Source: Ruegeria arenilitoris
GTDB taxonomy: Bacteria > Pseudomonadota > Alphaproteobacteria > Rhodobacterales > Rhodobacteraceae
Assembly (NCBI RefSeq): GCF_013032445.1
Contig: NZ_WQCA01000010.1
Span: 124,001 to 188,000 of the forward strand
DNA length: 64,000 nucleotides
Direction: 5' to 3'
The notes beneath the pieces were generated by a model that was not told the origin of the DNA, did not search any database, and was given only the letters and a program-made list of their open reading frames with translations. The first letter of the stretch is position 1, and each line of letters begins with the position of its first letter. Shown here piece by piece: positions 19,199 through 28,683 of the stretch. Both the position numbers and the translations under genes were made by a program.

Positions 19199-20788
19199 TT
19201 AGATTTTCTCGTCTTCTCGCCGGAAGGCACCTTGAACGATCCGGTCCATCACCATGGCGAGGAACAGGATGGCGAACCCGCCCAGCAAGCCCGGCCCCTT
19301 TGCTGCGTATTGCAACGCTTCAAGGATTTCCTTGCCCAGACCGCCGCCGCCGATCAGCGAGATGATCACCACCATCGACAGGCACATCAGAATGGTCTGG
19401 TTCACCCCGGTCATGATCGAGGGCAAGGCCAGCGGGATTTCCACATCCTTCAACAATTGCCATTTCGAAGCCCCAAAGGCGACTGCGGCCTCTTTGATAC
19501 TTTCCGGCACTCCCCGCATACCCAACGCGGTCAGACGGATCACTGGAGGCATACCAAAGATGATCGTGGCCAGAATGCCCGGCGGGTTTCCGGTGCCAAA
19601 GAAGGCGATGATCGGGATCAGGTAGACGAAGGCAGGCAGCGTCTGCATTAAGTCCAGCACTGGTTCCGCCGCACGATAGGCGCGCTTGGATTTACCGAAC
19701 CAGATGCCCAGCGGGATACCAAACACTACGCATAGCAACACCGCTGCACCGACCAAGGCCACCGTCTCCATCGCTACATCCCAATAGCCCAGCAGGGCGA
19801 TGTAGGCGAGCGAAGACGCCGTGAATATCGCCACACGCGGCCCAGCCGCACGCCATGCGGTTACGCAGATGACAAGCATCACCACCGGCCACGGCGACCC
19901 GATCAGAGCGATCGTCAAAGCATCCAAAACCGAGCGGACACCGGCGACAATGCCGTCAAAGACATCGCCCCCAGCGGCGGCGGCGGCATCAATCTGCGCC
20001 TCCATCCAACTGGCCAGGTTCGAGAAGATCGTGCCCTCCCCTTCGCCTAGTATCAGCGCTGAAACTTGTTCTTCCGGGAAAGCATCCAGCATCGCAAGCG
20101 AAGCGTTCACCGTGAACTTGTAGATGATCAACGGCGCAATCGCGGCCACTAGAATCGCGCCCAGAACCGTATTGCGTGTCGACCGACCGCTTTCCGTACT
20201 GGTCGGATCGATCCGCCATTTCGAGTACTGCTTTTCATAGACCCGGTCCGCATAGAACCCTTGGGCGAGCTTAAACACGAGCAACATCAAAAGCCCGGTG
20301 ATCATGATCCCCGACGCCTCGGCCTGAGCCGCCTGAGCTTGCGCCAGACTGCTGTCTGCCGCCTTCTGGATATTCTCGGCCAAACGATTGAACCGGTCGA
20401 TATCAGCCTGTTCCGTTGCGGCTGCCGCGCGTTCCAGCAATTCGTTGGCGCGCGCTTGCTGTCGTTCGGCGCGTTCGGCCAGATCAGCGCCGGGATTGCC
20501 CCATGCACCGCGCCCGATCTGAACCCAGGCGATGATCTCAAGGATCAGGAAAGTCCAGAACATCCCCCAGATGGCCCGCGACGCCGACCAAAATGGACCC
20601 AATACCGCCGCCCAGATGTTGAACGTGTTGGGCACTGCGCTGGTGGCATCGTGGATTTTGTGGAATGCGGTGACATAGTAATCACCGTTCGGACCGACAA
20701 ATTCGTGAATGGACTGGTCCAGTGCCTCGCGGTCAACCTCGATATCAGAAGCGGCCGTGACTTTCATTTCCATTGCTGCATCAGTCAT
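19199..20788 (-). CDS. Betaine-type ABC transporter permease (ProW/OpuAB-like) with long N-terminal extension
   Basis: An inner-membrane permease of 529 residues, much longer than usual ProW proteins (about 280-350). The last ~230 residues are an ordinary binding-protein-dependent permease with the EAA loop EAAVAFGASKWQLLKDVEIPLALP. The first ~300 are extra: a segment with FHKIHDATSAVPNTFNIWAAV and several membrane helices that resembles DUF2628-type domains, then an Ala/Glu/Gln-rich likely coiled coil (about residues 100-170), then more helices. The ATG at 20788 is preceded by GGGGGG and lies eight bases inside the end of the ATPase gene. The extension is not needed for a basic transporter and its role is unknown. 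Confidence 0.85.
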   Translation of the reverse strand: MTDAAMEMKVTAASDIEVDREALDQSIHEFVGPNGDYYVTAFHKIHDATSAVPNTFNIWAAVLGPFWSASRAIWGMFWTFLILEIIAWVQIGRGAWGNPGADLAERAERQQARANELLERAAAATEQADIDRFNRLAENIQKAADSSLAQAQAAQAEASGIMITGLLMLLVFKLAQGFYADRVYEKQYSKWRIDPTSTESGRSTRNTVLGAILVAAIAPLIIYKFTVNASLAMLDAFPEEQVSALILGEGEGTIFSNLASWMEAQIDAAAAAGGDVFDGIVAGVRSVLDALTIALIGSPWPVVMLVICVTAWRAAGPRVAIFTASSLAYIALLGYWDVAMETVALVGAAVLLCVVFGIPLGIWFGKSKRAYRAAEPVLDLMQTLPAFVYLIPIIAFFGTGNPPGILATIIFGMPPVIRLTALGMRGVPESIKEAAVAFGASKWQLLKDVEIPLALPSIMTGVNQTILMCLSMVVIISLIGGGGLGKEILEALQYAAKGPGLLGGFAILFLAMVMDRIVQGAFRREDEKI

Positions 20789-21818
20789 TTTTGCCCCCCT
20801 GAATTCCGCGCAGCAGACGCGGCTTGGTCACTATGCCGACGTCACTGCCTGCATCGGTGATGACGACCGGCATATCAGTGTTCACCGCCAGATCGATCAG
20901 TTGGTCCAGATCCGCGCCCTCATCGGCGCGCGGCGCGCCTTCGAGTGGGCCGGAATAGCTGCCCATCGGTTCCATGATCGAATGCGCCTTAACCAGTTTC
21001 AGTTTTGAAATGCCCTGTACGAACTCGCGCACATAATCGTCGGCCGGGTTCATGACGATGTCCTCAGGTGTACCGATCTGCACGATCACCCCATCTTTCA
21101 TGATCGCGATGCGGTGGCCGATGCGGATGGCTTCGTCCAGATCGTGGGTGATGAACAGCGTCGTTTTCTGCAACTGCGCCACCAGCGCCTTGAACTGGTC
21201 CTGCAATTGCAGACGGATCAGCGGGTCAAGGGCCGAGAATGGCTCGTCCATCAGCAGGATTTCCGGGTCCGACGCCAAAGCGCGGGCGATCCCCACCCTC
21301 TGCTGCATACCGCCCGACAATTCCTTGGGCAGGCGATCTTCGTAACCTGTCAGGTCCACCAGACCCAGCGCGTGATCCGAAACCGCCCAGCGCTTGGACT
21401 TCGAAACTTTGCGAATCTCTAACGGATAGGCCACGTTATCGCGCACCGAGCGGTGCGGCATCAGCGCCATGTGTTGAAACACCATCCCGATCTGCTGCGC
21501 CCGGATGCGGCGCAGTTCAGCCTCGGAAATCTTGGACACGTCATGGCCCAAAATCTCGATCTTGCCCGAGGTCGGCTCGATCAGGCGGTTCACATGCCGC
21601 ACCAGCGTGGATTTGCCAGAGCCCGAAAGGCCCATGATGCAGAAAATCTCGCCCCGCGGCACTTCGAAGGTGGCCCCTTGAACACCCACGACGCAGTTAA
21701 ATCTCTCCAGAACTTCGGGCTTTCCAATGCCTTCGTTCTGTACGGCTTCCATGGCTTCTTCGGCGCGTGCCCCGAAAATCTTCCACACATCCGTCAGTTT
21801 TACGACTGTTTCGGTCAT
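20781..21818 (-). CDS. proV: Betaine-type ABC transporter ATPase (ProV/OpuAA-like)
   Basis: The cytoplasmic ATPase of a quaternary-amine-uptake importer, 345 residues. Walker A GLSGSGKSTL, signature LSGGMQQRVG, Walker B ILLMDEP and the switch His in FITHDLDEA are intact. A short C-terminal CBS-like stretch (MPVVITDAGSDVGIV) is typical of ProV-type proteins. I chose the ATG at 21818 (MTETVVKL), with AAGGGA upstream, over an ATG at 21854 that lies in the hairpin region. Confidence 0.9.
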   Translation of the reverse strand: MTETVVKLTDVWKIFGARAEEAMEAVQNEGIGKPEVLERFNCVVGVQGATFEVPRGEIFCIMGLSGSGKSTLVRHVNRLIEPTSGKIEILGHDVSKISEAELRRIRAQQIGMVFQHMALMPHRSVRDNVAYPLEIRKVSKSKRWAVSDHALGLVDLTGYEDRLPKELSGGMQQRVGIARALASDPEILLMDEPFSALDPLIRLQLQDQFKALVAQLQKTTLFITHDLDEAIRIGHRIAIMKDGVIVQIGTPEDIVMNPADDYVREFVQGISKLKLVKAHSIMEPMGSYSGPLEGAPRADEGADLDQLIDLAVNTDMPVVITDAGSDVGIVTKPRLLRGIQGGKND

Positions 21819-21838
21819 ACTTGTCCCTTTGATGCAAA

Positions 21839-21868
21839 ACAGGCCGCCGGACATGTCCGACGGCCTGT
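21839..21868 (-). terminator. Stem-loop between binding-protein and ATPase genes
   Basis: A 15-pair near-perfect stem (arms starting ACAGGCCG and ending CGGCCTGT, one mismatch) followed on the minus strand by TTTT. Placed right after the binding-protein gene, it probably acts as a partial terminator and mRNA stabiliser so that the binding protein is made in excess over ProV and the permease. Confidence 0.75.
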
Positions 21869-21895
21869 CCGGTTTTCAATTCCGGTTGGCGTCAA

Positions 21896-22846
21896 TCACT
21901 GAGACATCCAGTTCAGAACAGCATCTTCGTTGGCTGCCACCCATTCTTCAGCATAGGCCAGCGGTTCTTGGCCTTCGATCACCAGCGCATAGGTCATGGC
22001 CGATACCGTGTCGGTGTCCAGCTGCATGTTGGCCAGCATTTGGGCAACTTCGGGGAACTCTTCCTCAAGGGACTTAGCATAGTGCAGGTGCAGATAGGCC
22101 AAATCCCAGGCCACACCAGCGTCGGACTTCTCAAGCCAATCCGGATCGTCTGTGGGCTGCAACACGTTCCACTTGGACGCGTCATAGGCCGGCTCTTCCA
22201 AAATCTGCATGTCATGCAGAGCAAACACATAGTGCGGCGTATAGCAGAACCCGACCCACGGATCGCCCGCCTTGATCGCGTTGTCGAGGTTGGCATAGGC
22301 CACCGTCTCGTCGATCTCGGTCAGCTCCATCACCTGATCATAGCCGTAGGACTTGGCGCGGATTTTCTCGACATTGGTCGAGGCCCAACCCGGAGCGCCG
22401 ATCCAAACCTCACCCTGACCATCGCCATTGCTGTCAAACAACGCGGCGATATCGGGATTGGTCAGGTCGTCGATCGAGCGGATATCGTTGGCATCTGCAG
22501 TCGCCTTGTCGACACACATGCCCTGAAACGCCTCAACGCCGTTAGGGTTGAAGGCAACAGTGCCTTTGTCGGTGACATAGGTATCGTGCAGGTTCTTCTG
22601 GTTCGGCATCCAAACTTCGGGATGAACATGCATCGCACCGGAATCCATCGCCTCGAACACGATCGGGTTGGTTCCGTTCTGCAGCTCGACCTCAAGCCCA
22701 AGGTTCTGTTCGATCGCCACTTTCAGAATATGTGCCGTAGCATTCACCGACGGCCAGTTCGGCACCCCGATCACGATATCCGCAGCCATGGCCGGTCCGG
22801 CGACCGCCATCGATGCGCCTCCCAAAAGCGTTGCAAGTTTTTTCAT
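21896..22846 (-). CDS. proX: Betaine-type ABC transporter substrate-binding protein (ProX/OpuAC-like)
   Basis: A periplasmic binding protein of 316 residues with a signal peptide (KKLATLLGGASMAVAGPAMAA). Aromatic residues suited to a cation-binding cage are present in GVPNWPSVNAT, PEVWMPNQ, GAPGWAST and WVGFCYTPHY, as in the QAT family. A quaternary ammonium compound is the default ligand, but a guanidinium group could also fit, given the two ureohydrolases nearby. Its start overlaps the stop of a possible 53-residue leader peptide by four bases. Confidence 0.9.
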   Translation of the reverse strand: MKKLATLLGGASMAVAGPAMAADIVIGVPNWPSVNATAHILKVAIEQNLGLEVELQNGTNPIVFEAMDSGAMHVHPEVWMPNQKNLHDTYVTDKGTVAFNPNGVEAFQGMCVDKATADANDIRSIDDLTNPDIAALFDSNGDGQGEVWIGAPGWASTNVEKIRAKSYGYDQVMELTEIDETVAYANLDNAIKAGDPWVGFCYTPHYVFALHDMQILEEPAYDASKWNVLQPTDDPDWLEKSDAGVAWDLAYLHLHYAKSLEEEFPEVAQMLANMQLDTDTVSAMTYALVIEGQEPLAYAEEWVAANEDAVLNWMSQ

Positions 22847-23004
22847 CTGATATCTCCATGTTGGTCGTCCGCGGTGCTTGTTTTTGTGTCCCTATTGGGC
22901 GGTGATGCACCTTGCGAACAGTAGCGGGAAGGCGGAACTTCCCCGGTTTCTTGGCCAGCGGCTTGCTGCGCCGGGTTGGCCAGAAAATTGAACCATGCCA
23001 GCAC
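22843..23004 (-). CDS. Possible 53-residue small protein translationally coupled to proX
   Basis: A GTG at 23004 with GAAGG five bases upstream opens a 53-codon frame beginning MLAWFNFLANPAQQAAG. It ends in TGA (22845-22843) overlapping the proX ATG (ATGA). Only the N-terminal ~20 residues look protein-like; the rest is Ser/Thr/Asp-rich and polar. The coupling geometry is the main evidence. It may be a leader peptide, a small accessory protein or chance. Confidence 0.35.
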   Translation of the reverse strand: MLAWFNFLANPAQQAAGQETGEVPPSRYCSQGASPPNRDTKTSTADDQHGDIR

Positions 23005-23530
23005 GCCGCCCTTCAAGACTTACATGTGGCAATCCTTACTATACGGCATTATCGTAATTTAGTTTTCGTTTTTTGCAAATAGAAGCATTCCACACACAGC
23101 ATACTCCCAAGAAATAAGCCGCTCATTTTAAGGTATTTTCTGTAAGAGTGCATTCAGACCCGGTGCTGACATGTGGGCCATAACTGGCCTATGCCCGTGC
23201 GATTTGGCCGAACAAACCTGACAAATGCAGTCCAGACACAACCTTCCACACGCGCATGGAAGAAAAGAATCCCTCTGTTAGTTCGAGGACAAACCACACA
23301 GGTCCACTAAGAAATGCCATGTTTCATCGTGCGTACAAGTTGGTGATCGGCGTTCGTCGACATGGTCCTTCATGCGCGCGGCCTGAAACATACGTGACAA
23401 TTTGACAGATCACAAAGTCGGTGTTTACCTGAGCGCAACGAAAACAATCTGAATTTCAAAGCGTTATCAGCGTACTGAGATGTCGTTCGCGGCGTTATCG
23501 TAACCAGACTTGCAACCTGGAGAATTCTAG
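23005..23530. other. Intergenic region between proX and aspT (divergent promoters)
   Basis: About 525 bases with no supported gene. The stretch 23030-23150 is A/T-rich and probably holds the proX promoter. A consensus -35 TTGACA (23402-23407) lies 124 bases before the aspT start, with a poor -10 (TTACCT, 23425-23430). No riboswitch or obvious operator was recognised. Confidence 0.3.
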
Positions 23531-25231
23531 ATGGAATTGATCACAGAACAGCTCCGCGCCTTTCCGATCATGGCGCTCTTTCTTTGCTTGGGGCTGGGAT
23601 ACGGCGTCGGCAAATTTCGGATCGGAAAGTTCGAATTGGGCGGCATCGCGGGAACCCTGCTGGTGGCGGTCTTCGTGGGACAGATCGGCGGCATAAACCT
23701 AAGCACCGATGTTCAGAACGTCTTTTTCTCGCTGTTTATTTTCATGGTTGGTTACAACGGCGGGCCGCAGTTTTTCGCTGCCCTGAACCGAACCGCCCTG
23801 ACCAAGCTGCTGGCCGCGTTCATGATGACGCTCTGGGGGTTGTTCTTTGTCATCGTCGTTGCCCGGTTGGCCGGGTTGGACAAGGGGCTGGCAGCCGGTC
23901 TGGCCGCCGGAGGACTTACACAGTCGGCCATCATTGGCACCGCCGGCAACGCCATCGACCTGCTGGGACTGGCTGCGGATGAGGCCGAAAAGCTCAAGAC
24001 CAACATCGCGGTGGGGTATTCGGTCACCTATATCTTTGGCTCGATCGGCCCGATCCTGGCGGTCAGCGTCATTCCGATCATCATGCGCGTCGACCTGCGG
24101 CAAGAGGCGATTAAGCTGGCCCAAAAGCTTAGCGGGGGTGGCCGCAAGCTGGAGGAAGGCGAGTTCCTTCCAATGAACCGGTTCGACGCCCGCGCCTATC
24201 AGGTGAATGCCGAGGCCACGATTGCGGGCCAATCGGTTAAGGCCATCGAGGGCGCTTATGACGGTGACCTGATCGTCGAGAAGCTGCTGCAGGATGGCGC
24301 CCCGGTTGACCCGACACCAGAAACGGTCGTCAAAGCGGGGGACGTAATCGTCGTGTCGGCACTGGTTGCAACCCTGACGCAGTTTGAGAACACCGCAAGT
24401 GGTGAGATCGGAGAATACCCGCCCGAACTCACCGTCGTGGAAGAGCGCCGCAACGTCGTCATCACCAACCGCAAACTGGCGGGCAAGACCCTGTCGGAGC
24501 TACGTGAAGCGTTGACGGCGGATCAGCGGCGCGGCGTCCACATCTCAAAGATCACCCGCATGGGGCATGACGTGCCCGTCCTGCACAACACCGAAATTCA
24601 CGCGGGCGACGAGGTTTCAATTGTCGGCCACAAGGACGATCTGAACCGGGTGTCGAAAGTGGCAGGTTATGTGCCGCCCGCAGCCTCGGTCACGAATTTC
24701 ATCGCGCTGGGGATCGGCGTGGCTATCGGGTATCTGATTGGTGAGATCAGCTTTGTCATCGCGGGTACCAAAGTGGCGCTGGGGTCCGGCCTTGGGTGCC
24801 TCGTGACCGGGTTGATCATCGGATACCTGCGTATCCGGCGGCCCAAGATCGGCGGCATCAACCGAGGTGCTGCGAATTTCCTGCAGAGTTTTGGTCTGGC
24901 CGTATTCGTCGGGGTTGTCGGCCTGAATGCAGGCAAGCCTGCACTTGAGGCGATACAGGAATACGGCATTACCCTGCTGTTGCTGGGCGTCGTCGTCACG
25001 CTGATGCCGATGATCGTTCAGTTCCCGATCAACTATTTCGTCCTGCGCATCAAAAACCCGGTCGAGGCCTGCGCGGTTGTAACCGGGTCACGCTCGGGCA
25101 ATCCGGGCTTTGCGACGCTATTGGAGAAGGCCGGGAACGCGACACCGACGCCTGCCTTCACGATGACCTATGCGGTGGCGAATATCTTCCTGACCTTGTG
25201 GGGGCCCTTGGTCGTAGCCTTCGTGCCGTGA
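23531..25231 (+). CDS. AspT/YidE-type antiporter (aspartate:alanine exchanger family) 1
   Basis: An inner-membrane protein of 566 residues with the family's split layout: about five N-terminal helices, two cytosolic RCK_C (TrkA-C) domains at roughly residues 205-385, then five to six C-terminal helices. AspT exchanges aspartate for alanine, and with aspartate decarboxylase this generates proton-motive force. The second family member and aspD lie immediately downstream on the other strand. The ATG is preceded by TGGAGA. The exact substrate of each paralogue is not known. Confidence 0.85.
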   Translation: MELITEQLRAFPIMALFLCLGLGYGVGKFRIGKFELGGIAGTLLVAVFVGQIGGINLSTDVQNVFFSLFIFMVGYNGGPQFFAALNRTALTKLLAAFMMTLWGLFFVIVVARLAGLDKGLAAGLAAGGLTQSAIIGTAGNAIDLLGLAADEAEKLKTNIAVGYSVTYIFGSIGPILAVSVIPIIMRVDLRQEAIKLAQKLSGGGRKLEEGEFLPMNRFDARAYQVNAEATIAGQSVKAIEGAYDGDLIVEKLLQDGAPVDPTPETVVKAGDVIVVSALVATLTQFENTASGEIGEYPPELTVVEERRNVVITNRKLAGKTLSELREALTADQRRGVHISKITRMGHDVPVLHNTEIHAGDEVSIVGHKDDLNRVSKVAGYVPPAASVTNFIALGIGVAIGYLIGEISFVIAGTKVALGSGLGCLVTGLIIGYLRIRRPKIGGINRGAANFLQSFGLAVFVGVVGLNAGKPALEAIQEYGITLLLLGVVVTLMPMIVQFPINYFVLRIKNPVEACAVVTGSRSGNPGFATLLEKAGNATPTPAFTMTYAVANIFLTLWGPLVVAFVP

Positions 25232-25232
25232 T

Positions 25233-26906
25233 CTAAATCAACAGGATCACGATGACCGAGCCCCACAGGGCCAACAGCACGTTGCCCACGGCATAGCCGA
25301 GACCATAGCCCAAGGTCGGAACCTGGCTTTGTGCCGCCTCCTGCACGGCGGCCAAACCCGGGGCCGAGGTCCCTGCCCCGCAGCATGTGCCAGCCAGAAC
25401 GCCCTCGTTGATGCCAAAAACCTTGCGCCCGACAAAAACCGCCGATCCGTGGGCCAGCAACACGATTGCCACCGACCCGAAAATCAGCGTCGGCCCGCTT
25501 TCCATGACCCCGGTGACAAAGCTCGGCCCCGAGGTAATGCCCACGCAGGCCACGAATACACACAAGCCCAGCGAGTCAAAAATCCACAACGTCGCCTCGG
25601 GGACAAAGCCAAACGTCCGGTGAGCCGAGCGCAACCACCCCGCCACCAGCCCCCCCAACAGCACCCCGACCGAGGTACCCAGACCCAACTCAATCGCGCC
25701 GTATTTCAGCGCCGGGATGCCGATCAGACCGCCCAGTAGGATAAAGAAGGCCACAAAGATCATGTCAGTCTGGTTGGTTTCGCGGTCCAGATAGCCCAAC
25801 CGGTTGGCCGCATCCGCGATATGGCTGCGGGTGCCGGACACAGTCAGCACATCCCCCTTATGCAAGGTCACGCCGCGAAAGATAGGCAACCGCTCGCCAC
25901 TGCGCATGATCCCACGCAGGTAAATGGTGCGCGCCTCGGGGCGGGCTGACAGTTCGGCCAGGGTTTTATTGACCACCTCTTTATTGGTTACGACGATATC
26001 GTTGGTTTGCACCGGAAGATCGAGAAGTTCGGGGTCTTCAACCTCTTCGCCCAGCATGCTTGTATGCTCGATCAGGTAGGACCTCACACCAGCAATGGCG
26101 GCAATGTCGCCTTCTTGCAAAACCATGTCTCGCGTGGTCGGCAGGATTTTATCCCCGCGCCGTACCCGGTCAAAGAAGGCACGAACATGCTCGGGCACAC
26201 GGGCTTCAAGCTCGGAAATTCTGTGCCCGACGAATTCGGGGTTTATGCGATAGGCGCGGGCTTCGAAATCGCGATGCTCGGACACCATCGGGGCGCCGTT
26301 GTCGTCCAGTTCGGCCTCATATTCCGCGCAAGCCTCTTTTAGCGAACGGCCATAGAACCGTGGGGCAAGTTGGGTGTGGAAAAAGATCGTGGCAATCACG
26401 CCAACGAAATAAGCCACGGCGAAACCAGTGGCGATCTCACCGTCGAAAATCTGCCGCGCGGCTTCATCTGCCCCGGTTTTGGCAAAGGCATCAATCGCCA
26501 CACCAAGCGTAGCACTTTCGGTGACACCACCCGCCAGAAGTCCCGCCGCAATCCCCGCCGACAAGCCCATCAGCGGGGCCAGCACCGCGGCTACGACAAG
26601 CGCCACAACACAAAGCAGGACCGTTATTGCAATCTGCGGCAATGCCCGAACGTTCAGGGATCGGAAGAATTGCGGTCCAGTTCGGTAGCCGATGGAAAAC
26701 AGGAACAGCAGGAAGAATGCCTGTTTCAGGTCGTCCGAAACGACCACCCCGGTCTGACCAACCAGAACCCCCGCCAGCAGACAACCCGCCACTGACCCAA
26801 CGGTGAAAGATCCGATAGTGATTTTTCCCAGCGCATAGCCAAGCGCGAGGCTGCAAAACAAGGCCAGAGCAGGATGATGACCAAAGATTGACCCGACCAG
26901 TTCCAA
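25233..26906 (-). CDS. aspT: AspT/YidE-type antiporter (aspartate:alanine exchanger family) 2
   Basis: A 557-residue paralogue of the facing antiporter with the same topology: N-terminal helices, two RCK_C domains (about residues 205-370), C-terminal helices. It lies 26 bases downstream of aspD on the same strand, so it is the better candidate for the true aspartate:alanine exchanger. Its stop is one base from the stop of the convergent paralogue. Confidence 0.85.
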   Translation of the reverse strand: MELVGSIFGHHPALALFCSLALGYALGKITIGSFTVGSVAGCLLAGVLVGQTGVVVSDDLKQAFFLLFLFSIGYRTGPQFFRSLNVRALPQIAITVLLCVVALVVAAVLAPLMGLSAGIAAGLLAGGVTESATLGVAIDAFAKTGADEAARQIFDGEIATGFAVAYFVGVIATIFFHTQLAPRFYGRSLKEACAEYEAELDDNGAPMVSEHRDFEARAYRINPEFVGHRISELEARVPEHVRAFFDRVRRGDKILPTTRDMVLQEGDIAAIAGVRSYLIEHTSMLGEEVEDPELLDLPVQTNDIVVTNKEVVNKTLAELSARPEARTIYLRGIMRSGERLPIFRGVTLHKGDVLTVSGTRSHIADAANRLGYLDRETNQTDMIFVAFFILLGGLIGIPALKYGAIELGLGTSVGVLLGGLVAGWLRSAHRTFGFVPEATLWIFDSLGLCVFVACVGITSGPSFVTGVMESGPTLIFGSVAIVLLAHGSAVFVGRKVFGINEGVLAGTCCGAGTSAPGLAAVQEAAQSQVPTLGYGLGYAVGNVLLALWGSVIVILLI

Positions 26907-26932
26907 AGCAGCAGCCTCCCCGCAGTTCTGTC

Positions 26933-28564
26933 TCAGCCGTGCAGCGGCAACCCTTTCGACGCGCGATAGGCCTGCACATAGCCAATGGCCACCGACCGCA
27001 CCGCGCGACCGATCTGACGATAGGCGCTGTCATCCAGATTGGCGAAGGAAACCCGTGCCGACCAGTTCGGTGCGTCAAAGCCCGACCCGTTCAGCAAGAC
27101 GATCCCGTGGTCCTGTGCCAGCTTGAACGAGATATCCAGCGGGTGGACGTTATCCTTGATCCACTCGACGACTTCTTCGCCGACATATTTGCGCAGCCAG
27201 AACTCAAAATCGATGATCCCGTAATACTTGTCGAACAGAGGATTATCCGGCACTTCGATGCCCATCCCATCGACCAGCTCATCGAAGCGATGTTTCAGGA
27301 TGCCCCAGCAGAACTTCTGATAGGCTTTGTCCTCATCCATCAACTCGACCAGGGAGAACAGCGTCATCATCACCTGCTGCGGCAGAGACAGGCCCGCCGT
27401 GTGGTTCAGCGCCACGTCGCGGCTGTCCGCGACGATCCGGTCGATGAATTTGAACGAGCTCGGATCCGGGGTCAGCGTCTCGTACCGCGCATTCACAACG
27501 GCTTTGGTCTCGTCCGGAGCCTCGGCGATCATCTTGTCGAAGATGTTGTTCTCGGCCACCAAAATCGCGCCCAAACGCCAGCCGGTGCACCCGAAATACT
27601 TGGAATAGGAGTAAACCCCGATCGTGTTCTCGGGCAGATGCCCCATCACCGACTGGAAGTTCGGTATGAACGTGCCATAGACGTCATCAGTCAGGATGAT
27701 AAGGTCGGGACGGCGGGTTTTTACGAACTCAACCAGCCGGGCCATGACCTCGGGGCTGATCGCGACCGAGGACGGGTTGCCCGGATTGACCAGAAACAAC
27801 GCTTTGACCTTCGGGTCGGCCAGTTGTTCGAGGTCTTCGTCGGTCAGTTGGAAATTGTCTTCCTCTTCCGAGGACACATCCACCACATTTAGCCCGTAAT
27901 CCTCCAACACAGGCATTTCCAGATAAGGCGTAAAGATCGGCGTACCCAGCGCGATAGTGTCACCCGCGTTCAGCAGTCGCTGGTTCTTGAGCGCCTTGAA
28001 GATATAGCACATCGCAGCGGTGCCGCCCTCTACCGCATAGATGTCGAACTTTGCGTCTGGTCGGTGCCCCGCGCACATCGCCCACATCACATATTCATGG
28101 ACGATGGCTTCATTGTGCTTCATGCAGCGGTCCGGCATGGGATAGTGGTCGCCGACAATGCCGTCAGTCAGCTCCAGCACGAAGTCGTCCGGCGTGAAGC
28201 CGAATTTCTCAATCGCGAAATCCACCACGGCGGCCAGAGTATCCGCGCCCGGAGGTCCGTTCTTACCCTCGGAGGCCGAACAATAAGCCTTGAGCCGATC
28301 ATAACAGCCCGGCCCTTGCGGCATTCCGGCCAACCCAACCTGTGGCTCATCGCGATGGCGCTGCGCTTCGGTCATCGCGAACTGCCCCAACAGGAAGAAC
28401 GCCTCGCGCGCTTTGGTGGCAATCCAGTTGGGATTGCCGCGCCCTGCGTTCAGATAGGGCAAAGCCATCTGGCGCGACTCTTTCTCGGCCAGCTTGATGA
28501 GTTCGTCTTTGATCTGAAAGGGACTTAGATTTTCAAACTTGTGCAGGTCCAGTGTTTCTGACAT
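26933..28564 (-). CDS. aspD: Aspartate 4-decarboxylase / aspartate aminotransferase (AspD)
   Basis: AspD converts aspartate to alanine and CO2 with PLP, consuming a proton; paired with AspT it forms a decarboxylation-driven energy cycle. The 543-residue length and the large inserts relative to ordinary aminotransferases are diagnostic. VNPGNPSS, ILTDDVYGTF and the PLP-lysine motif SYSKYFGCTGWRLG are intact. I prefer ATG 28564 (AAGGG upstream) to an in-frame ATG at 28591 without a ribosome site. Confidence 0.9.
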   Translation of the reverse strand: MSETLDLHKFENLSPFQIKDELIKLAEKESRQMALPYLNAGRGNPNWIATKAREAFFLLGQFAMTEAQRHRDEPQVGLAGMPQGPGCYDRLKAYCSASEGKNGPPGADTLAAVVDFAIEKFGFTPDDFVLELTDGIVGDHYPMPDRCMKHNEAIVHEYVMWAMCAGHRPDAKFDIYAVEGGTAAMCYIFKALKNQRLLNAGDTIALGTPIFTPYLEMPVLEDYGLNVVDVSSEEEDNFQLTDEDLEQLADPKVKALFLVNPGNPSSVAISPEVMARLVEFVKTRRPDLIILTDDVYGTFIPNFQSVMGHLPENTIGVYSYSKYFGCTGWRLGAILVAENNIFDKMIAEAPDETKAVVNARYETLTPDPSSFKFIDRIVADSRDVALNHTAGLSLPQQVMMTLFSLVELMDEDKAYQKFCWGILKHRFDELVDGMGIEVPDNPLFDKYYGIIDFEFWLRKYVGEEVVEWIKDNVHPLDISFKLAQDHGIVLLNGSGFDAPNWSARVSFANLDDSAYRQIGRAVRSVAIGYVQAYRASKGLPLHG

Positions 28565-28683
28565 CGCATCAAACCCTTGCGTTAAATCCATCGGAAGAAT
28601 TCAACCGGATCGTACGCAAGGATTTGTGTTTGTGTAAACTGTGCAGTCAGGACCTGACGTAGGGGCAATCAGAAACGGGTGGA

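Noticed and set aside
22860..23030. Riboswitch or structured leader upstream of proX
   Set aside because: Short G/C-rich complementary stretches occur, but no known aptamer consensus could be recognised.
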